From: an uncultured Blautia sp.
GTDB taxonomy: Bacteria > Bacillota > Clostridia > Lachnospirales > Lachnospiraceae
Length of the DNA: 64,000 nucleotides
Direction of reading: 5' to 3'
Assembly: GCA_934364795.1 (NCBI GenBank)
Contig: CAKRMK010000012.1
Coordinates: 1-64,000 of the forward strand
The translations under genes were made by a program, and so were the position numbers. The notes beneath the pieces were generated by a model, which saw nothing but the letters and a program-made list of their open reading frames with translations, was not told the DNA's origin and did not search any database. Positions within the stretch are counted from its first letter, which is position 1; each line of letters begins with the position of its first letter. Positions 58,904 to 64,000 of this stretch are shown here, one piece after another.

Positions 58904-60514
58904 TTATGCTAAAGTGATGTTCTTCACGTAGAAGTTCCAGAACCAGCTTCCTGTTAACTGGGAAACACCGGATGTCACACGTTTATTTATACCAAACAGC
59001 CAGTTCTGATGTGTCCATACATAGTTAGGAACTTCGTCTGTAATAATATCAAGAGCTTTCAGCATCAGATCTGTTCTTTCTGCATCATCCGTGGAAGATG
59101 CCTGCTGACTTAAAAGTTCATCAACTTCATCATTGCTGTATGAACAGGAGTTGGAACCGCCATCACCTGCATTCTTTGACATATACAGAGGAGTCAGGGC
59201 ACCGGAAGGATCAGGGAAGTCAGAAGACCACTCAAAGATACCGATATCATACGGACGTACACCATCTTCATCAATTCCGGAACCAAACTGTAAGGAAACA
59301 ACTTCATCATTGGAAACCTTTTCAATTGTTGCCTGAATGCCAAGAACGGAAAGTTCCTGCTGTAAAACCAGTGCAATAGAGTTTGTAATAGATTTCTGGT
59401 CTACTGTAATGGTACATTCAAATCCGTTTGGATAAGCGGATGCTGCCAGGCATTCCTGTGCTTTTTCAAGATCATAAGAATATTTCTCGCAGTTCTCTTC
59501 ATAATTTTTCCAGGTATCCTCTTCAAACAGGAACAGGCTTTCCGGCACTGGAAGTCCATTGGTAAGAGTACCGAAATCTTTGATTACATTGTCCTGTAAA
59601 TTCACATCATCAATTGCATAGGCAATTGCTTTTCTTACATTTACATCATCAAATGGAGCTTTCTTGCAGTTAAATGACAGGAATTCCAGACCCATAGAAG
59701 GAATCTTCAACAGATCCACATCGTCTGCTTTTTCCAGATCACCAAGCATATCTACCGGCTGCTGCAGGTTAATATCAACCTGTCCGGAGGTAGAAGCCAT
59801 TACTCGGGTTGTATCCTCTGGAATGATCAGGAAATTAAGTTTCTTTACCTGTGGCTCACCCGCCTCTTTGTTCCACCAGTTTTCATTATAGGACATGGAA
59901 ACCTGGTTTCCTACATCCCAGCTGTCTACTACATATGGACCAGTTCCAAGGACACCGCCAGTTGCTGTACCGTAGTCATCCGGATGTGCCTCTACATATG
60001 CTTTGGAATGAATCATTCCGGCTGTTGTTGCAAATGTATGTTTCCACAGTGCATCTGGCTGTTTCAGTTTTACCGTAAACTGCCAGTCACCAGTCTGCTC
60101 AATGCTATCCACGCTGTCATACATCCACATAAGATAAGAGGCAAGATCCGGATCTTCATAACGCTTTACGGAGAACAGTACATCCTCCATAGTCATTGGA
60201 GTTCCATCTGAAAAAGTAACATCATCCCTTACATTATACACATAAGTTGTAGGATCGACTTCCTCCCAGCTCTCGCAAAGATAAGGCTGCAGTTCATCAT
60301 TTTCATCATAGTACAGAAGTCCCTCTGTAACCTGTTCTACTACCGGGTTGGTGGTAAAATCATAGGCAAATGCAGAATCCAGTGAAATAATATCGGAATA
60401 AAGGCCTACATTTAAAGTATCGCTACCTCCCTCTTCTGCATATACCGGCGCTGCTCCCAGCATTCCAACCAAAAGACTTGCAGAAAGTAAAATACCCATC
60501 ACTCGTTTTTTCAT
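58904..60514 (-). CDS. Peptide ABC transporter substrate-binding protein (SBP_bac_5)
   Basis: 536 residues. The signal peptide (about 1-26) ends APVYA-EE with no lipobox Cys. The mature part is a family 5 extracellular solute-binding protein: LNVGLYSDIISLDSAF, VVEQVTEGLLYYDENDELQP, LCESWEEVDPTTYVYNVRDD, GTGPYVVDSWDVGN. It delivers peptides to the OppB-C-D-F importer encoded upstream. RBS AAAGGAGGA. It has its own likely promoter at 60584-60613. Confidence 0.9.
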   Translation of the reverse strand: MKKRVMGILLSASLLVGMLGAAPVYAEEGGSDTLNVGLYSDIISLDSAFAYDFTTNPVVEQVTEGLLYYDENDELQPYLCESWEEVDPTTYVYNVRDDVTFSDGTPMTMEDVLFSVKRYEDPDLASYLMWMYDSVDSIEQTGDWQFTVKLKQPDALWKHTFATTAGMIHSKAYVEAHPDDYGTATGGVLGTGPYVVDSWDVGNQVSMSYNENWWNKEAGEPQVKKLNFLIIPEDTTRVMASTSGQVDINLQQPVDMLGDLEKADDVDLLKIPSMGLEFLSFNCKKAPFDDVNVRKAIAYAIDDVNLQDNVIKDFGTLTNGLPVPESLFLFEEDTWKNYEENCEKYSYDLEKAQECLAASAYPNGFECTITVDQKSITNSIALVLQQELSVLGIQATIEKVSNDEVVSLQFGSGIDEDGVRPYDIGIFEWSSDFPDPSGALTPLYMSKNAGDGGSNSCSYSNDEVDELLSQQASSTDDAERTDLMLKALDIITDEVPNYVWTHQNWLFGINKRVTSGVSQLTGSWFWNFYVKNITLA

Positions 60515-60578
60515 ATAATCGTCCTCCTTTTTTCTTTTATCTTAACTTCACAACATATCAAAACTATTATTAATTTTT

Positions 60579-60613
60579 CTGTTATATAACAGTTTTTTAT
60601 GTATAAAAGTCAA
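60579..60613 (-). promoter_or_regulatory. Promoter with perfect palindrome before the oppA-like gene
   Basis: The minus strand reads TTGACT (60608-60613), 18 nt, TTATAT (60584-60589). The -10 lies in the perfect palindrome CTGTTATATAACAG (60579-60592), a possible repressor site. Confidence 0.5.
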
Positions 60614-60625
60614 AATCGTTATAAT

Positions 60626-61699
60626 TTATGCAAGCTTCTGCTTCTCAATAAATGCGGCTCCCAGCTTTGCTGTCTGGATCACATCCTCAATGTTTACCAC
60701 ACCGATTGTTGTATGGATATATTTTTCCGGAATGGAAATTCCTCCTGTCATAACACCTGTATTATTGTAAACCATTGCACATGCATCTGTACCACAGCTT
60801 AAAACTGCGGAACGCTGATATGGAATCTTCTCCTCTTCGGCAATGCGTGTGAGTTCTTTTACCATTTTTCTTGGTACCATAATTCCACTGCAGGAAGATG
60901 GTGTCCAGTCAAATAACTCGATCATTGGGCCTTTTCCAGCAAAAGAACGGCCTGCTGCAGGATTTAGTTCCCCATGCTCTGTTGCAAGTCCCACGTCAAT
61001 ACAAAGGGCAATATCCGGATCAATTCTGCGAACCAGTGCTGAAGCACCTTTTAATCCAAGTTCTTCCTGAACTGTTCCGCATGCATAAATGCTAGCTTCC
61101 AGTTCCACATCCTTTAATGCTTCCATCAAAAGGATCATAGAAACACAGCTGCTACGGTTATCTACTGCTTTTCCGCTGAAATATTTTCCATTTAGAACAT
61201 GGGATTCTTTTTCAATATTTACCAGATCCCCTTCTTTAATTCCAAGTGCTCTGGCTTCTTCTGCTGTTTCAGCACCAACATCAATTCTGATATCCTCAAA
61301 TGTAAAGCCTGCACTTTCTTTACCCATAGACTGATGAATTGGTTTTCCACCGCCTGTAACACCATAAACCGGTCCGTCATCTGTATGGATAGTCATTACC
61401 TGATTTACCAGCACATTGGGATTATGAAAACCAACTGGCAGAAGAGTTACAAATCCATCATCTGTAAAATCACTTACCATAAACCCGATTTCATCCATAT
61501 GAGCTGTAAGCATAATCTTTTTATCCGGATTTTTTCCCTCTTTTACAAATACTGCATTTCCAAGAACATCCTTAAAATTATGATCTGTTATTGGCTCCAG
61601 ATATTTCTTCAGGTGCTCTGCCACTGCATCTTCATTTCCGGAAACGCCATTGATCTCATCAAATTCCTTTAACAACTGAATAACTCTTTCTTTTTCCAT
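60626..61699 (-). CDS. M42 family glutamyl/leucyl aminopeptidase
   Basis: 357 residues of the M42 (PepA/FrvX/YsdC) family. Metal ligands: His in LTAHMDEIGF, Asp in AVDNRSSC, the Glu pair in VQEELGLKGA, Asp in ALCIDVGLA and His in KYIHTTIG. The family forms large tetrahedral cytoplasmic particles that trim peptides. It starts 2 nt after oppF, tying peptide breakdown to import. Confidence 0.94.
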   Translation of the reverse strand: MEKERVIQLLKEFDEINGVSGNEDAVAEHLKKYLEPITDHNFKDVLGNAVFVKEGKNPDKKIMLTAHMDEIGFMVSDFTDDGFVTLLPVGFHNPNVLVNQVMTIHTDDGPVYGVTGGGKPIHQSMGKESAGFTFEDIRIDVGAETAEEARALGIKEGDLVNIEKESHVLNGKYFSGKAVDNRSSCVSMILLMEALKDVELEASIYACGTVQEELGLKGASALVRRIDPDIALCIDVGLATEHGELNPAAGRSFAGKGPMIELFDWTPSSCSGIMVPRKMVKELTRIAEEEKIPYQRSAVLSCGTDACAMVYNNTGVMTGGISIPEKYIHTTIGVVNIEDVIQTAKLGAAFIEKQKLA

Positions 61700-61701
61700 T
61701 G

Positions 61702-62709
61702 TTATTTTCCTTCTTTCATATATTTTTCAGCAGCATCTTTTGCCCTGTGGCAACATACCCAATGTCTGTCCGCTACTTTATATAATGGTGGAACCATCAC
61801 ATCACAAAGCCCTGCAATTTTTTCTGGACATCTGGTGCAGAAACGGCAGCCTGCCGGAATCTCTGTTGCATTTGGAACTTCTCCCTCAAGTGCAACATGC
61901 TCCTTTACCTGATCCGGATGATCCTTTGGTTTGGATGCGATCAGTGCTTTTGTATATGGATGCATGGTATTATCAAATATTTCTTCTGTTACACCAATTT
62001 CTACCATTGCTCCAAGATACATAACCAGAACTCGGTCACAGATATGTTCCACAACTGTCAGCTCATGAGAAATAAACATAAGTGTGAGGCCAAACTGGTT
62101 TTTCATATCATACAGAAGATTCAAAATCTGTGCCTGCACGGAAACGTCCAGTGCAGATACCGGCTCATCTGCCATGATAAAACTTGGATTAGGGATCAGC
62201 GCCCTTACAATTGCCAGACGCTGCAGCTGTCCGCCGCTAAGCTCTCCGCTTCGTCTGGAAAGAAGAGACGGATCCAGATTTACATATTGCAAAAGTTCAT
62301 ATATTTTCTTTTTTGCTTCTTCATCTTTCATTCCATAAAACTTTGCAACATCCATTAATGCTTTTTTTAATGTCTGTTTTGGGTTAAAAGAAGAATAGGG
62401 GTTCTGGAAAACCATCTGCATATCTTTACGAAGTGCAACCATCTGTTTTTTATTTTTCCGGATAATGGATTCATCCCTGAAAATAATGTCGCCTTCAGTA
62501 GGTTCAATCAGCTTTAAAATGCATCTTCCTAATGTGGATTTTCCACATCCACTTTCCCCTACTACTCCAAGGTTCTCACCCTTAAATATATTGAAAGTAA
62601 TATCATCCACAGCCTTCAGATTAATTACCTCTTCCGGTTTTCCACGTTCTCTTTTTACTCCGATCGGATAATATTTTTTCAAATGTTTCATCTGAAATAA
62701 TTTTTCCAT
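61702..62709 (-). CDS. oppF: Oligopeptide ABC transporter ATPase OppF
   Basis: 335 residues. Walker [13 protein letters not shown], signature ELSGGQLQRLAIVRA, Walker B FIMADEPVSALD. The C-terminal Cys cluster (CRFCTRCPEKIAGLCD) is the iron-sulfur-type motif of Opp/Dpp ATPases. 15 nt after oppD. Confidence 0.94.
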   Translation of the reverse strand: MEKLFQMKHLKKYYPIGVKRERGKPEEVINLKAVDDITFNIFKGENLGVVGESGCGKSTLGRCILKLIEPTEGDIIFRDESIIRKNKKQMVALRKDMQMVFQNPYSSFNPKQTLKKALMDVAKFYGMKDEEAKKKIYELLQYVNLDPSLLSRRSGELSGGQLQRLAIVRALIPNPSFIMADEPVSALDVSVQAQILNLLYDMKNQFGLTLMFISHELTVVEHICDRVLVMYLGAMVEIGVTEEIFDNTMHPYTKALIASKPKDHPDQVKEHVALEGEVPNATEIPAGCRFCTRCPEKIAGLCDVMVPPLYKVADRHWVCCHRAKDAAEKYMKEGK

Positions 62710-62724
62710 AATCGTTCTCCTTAC

Positions 62725-63696
62725 CTATATCTGATTGACTTTATGACATGCAAACTTGTGGGTATCAGATATGCTCTCCAAAACCGGTTTTTTTGTTCTG
62801 CAAAGTTCATCGGCATAAGCACATCGGGGTGCATAAGGACATCCGTCAATTTTCATTCTTAAATCCGGAGGAGTTCCTGGAATGGTTACCAGTTTTCCGC
62901 CTCTCTCACCGCTTTTTGGAATGCTTCGGATCAGATCTTTTGTATAGGGATGTTTTCCCTGATCAAAAACTTCCCTGACTGTGCCCGATTCTACAATTGT
63001 TCCCGCATACATAACTGAAACCTTGTCACAGATTTCTGCAACAACTCCGAAATTATGGGTAATAATAAGAATGGACATATCTCTTGTTTCCCGAAGGTTT
63101 TTAAATAACTTTAAAATCTGCTCCTGAACAGTTACATCAAGTGCAGTTGTAGGCTCATCTGCAATCAGAAGCTCCGGTCTGCAGGCAACTGCCATGGCGA
63201 TCATTACACGCTGGAGCATACCACCACTCATTTCAAAGGGATACTGGGCGTATCGTTTTTCCGGAGGGTAAATTCCTACCTCTTCCAGTAAGCTGTACAC
63301 TTCCTGCCTGTAATCTTTTTTTTCGTCTTTTCCATGAGCTTTCAGAATTTCTGTCATCTGCTGCCCTACTGTAAACAGCGGATTCAAAGATGTCATGGGA
63401 TCCTGGAAAATCATAGAAATATTATTTCCTCTTATATTTCGCAGTTCCTTTTTTTTCATAGAAAGGATATCCTGCCCTTTATATATGATCTCCCCGTCAT
63501 ACAGCATTTTTTTCTCATCATGTAACCGGAGAATGGATTTTGCAGTCATGGATTTTCCGCATCCGCTTTCTCCCACAAGACCATGAATTTCACCTTTTTC
63601 AATATTCATATTGATGTTTCGCACTGCATGTACGATTCCTCTTGGAGACATGAGATTTACTTTCAGATTTTTGATTTCAAGAATAGGATCACTCAT
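62725..63696 (-). CDS. oppD: Oligopeptide ABC transporter ATPase OppD
   Basis: About 323 residues from ATG 63696, overlapping the oppC stop by 8 nt; a GTG at 63705 is possible. Walker [14 protein letters not shown], signature [15 protein letters not shown], Walker [14 protein letters not shown]-terminal [14 protein letters not shown] cluster. Partner of OppF. Confidence 0.94.
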   Translation of the reverse strand: MSDPILEIKNLKVNLMSPRGIVHAVRNINMNIEKGEIHGLVGESGCGKSMTAKSILRLHDEKKMLYDGEIIYKGQDILSMKKKELRNIRGNNISMIFQDPMTSLNPLFTVGQQMTEILKAHGKDEKKDYRQEVYSLLEEVGIYPPEKRYAQYPFEMSGGMLQRVMIAMAVACRPELLIADEPTTALDVTVQEQILKLFKNLRETRDMSILIITHNFGVVAEICDKVSVMYAGTIVESGTVREVFDQGKHPYTKDLIRSIPKSGERGGKLVTIPGTPPDLRMKIDGCPYAPRCAYADELCRTKKPVLESISDTHKFACHKVNQI

Positions 63697-64000
63697 TTTC
63701 TGCACCTACCATTTTTCTGAATTTTCGCATTGAAGGAAGTTTTCTCTGTGAAGGATCCAGATAGGAACGGACACCATCACTGAAAATATTTAAAGCTACT
63801 ACTGTGATAATGATCATAATACCTGGAGCAATGGAAACAAGCGGTGCTGATGTGATTACAATTCTGCCATCCTCCAGCATTGCTCCCCAGTCAGCCGTAG
63901 GCGGCTGTACGCCAAGGCCAAGGAAGCTAAGTCCTGCCAGGTCCAGGATCGCATAACCAATATCCAGTGTCATCTGTACGATCAGTGTTCCAACACAGTT
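63689..64000 (-). CDS. oppC: Peptide ABC transporter permease OppC, C-terminal part
   Basis: The last about 103 residues, open to the window edge. The EAA-type loop is in AGLSFLGLGVQPPTADWGAML, followed by the last membrane helix (APGIMIIITVVALNIFSDGVR) and a basic cytoplasmic tail. The rest of the gene and presumably oppB lie beyond position 64000. Confidence 0.9.
   Translation of the reverse strand, partial: NCVGTLIVQMTLDIGYAILDLAGLSFLGLGVQPPTADWGAMLEDGRIVITSAPLVSIAPGIMIIITVVALNIFSDGVRSYLDPSQRKLPSMRKFRKMVGAENE

Overview
The window looks like a chromosomal segment of a Firmicute of the Lachnospiraceae, most likely a Blautia-like gut anaerobe. This rests on gene content and remembered family resemblance, not on a search: low-to-moderate GC, canonical Gram-positive promoters (TTGACA-N17-TATAAT type), strong AGGAGG ribosome sites, a YhaM nuclease, MutS2, a B12-binding radical SAM protein with a DUF4080-like tail, a tig-clpP-clpX-lon-ysxC cluster and an ECF transporter core beside truA. 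There is no rRNA, CRISPR array, phage or intact insertion sequence. One tRNA gene, tRNA-Phe, is present.

Layout. 1-12 kb: rlmD (cut by the window edge) and yhaM diverge from mutS2, which is followed by a two-component system. Then come trmL, an AIRS_C protein, a 34-residue membrane peptide, a radical SAM enzyme and a trxB-trxA pair on the minus strand. 12-22 kb: tRNA-Phe; an amino-sugar/galactose operon (nucleotidyltransferase, nahK, galE, HAD phosphatase) diverging from nagB; a phosphate module (Na/Pi cotransporter, PhoB-like, PhoR-like); greA. 22-31 kb: a secreted protein of unknown function, a truncated CarD relative, a TetM-like ribosomal GTPase fused to a YacP/Rae1-type NYN nuclease domain, an alcohol and an aldehyde dehydrogenase, a stand-alone 23-residue four-cysteine peptide gene, and rpsI-rplM. 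31-42 kb: a cation efflux pump and a monosaccharide import and sensing island (chvE, mmsA, mmsB, a membrane-anchored sensor binding protein, a LytS/YesM-type kinase, an AraC-type regulator and a XylF-like lipoprotein). 42-54 kb: truA-ecfT-ecfA2-ecfA1, ysxC-lon-clpX-clpP-tig, a DJ-1 protein, proC. 54-64 kb: CYTH protein, malQ, eroded MarR and MATE remnants, a zinc-finger-less DnaJ, an acetamidase/formamidase, and a peptide import cluster (oppA-like, M42 aminopeptidase, oppF, oppD, partial oppC).

The genes suggest a saccharolytic, peptide-using gut anaerobe: salvage of GlcNAc/GalNAc-type sugars, two-component control of monosaccharide uptake, alpha-glucan processing, and peptide uptake with intracellular hydrolysis. 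The most unusual items are the GTPase-nuclease fusion at 23487-26351, the orphan cysteine peptide unit at 29267-29482, a MITE-like element with a 9-bp flanking duplication at 21942-22101, other dispersed non-coding repeats, a 16-17 bp tandem array near 8.8 kb and a DnaA-box cluster near 30.87 kb. The first two are the best candidates for an undescribed system.
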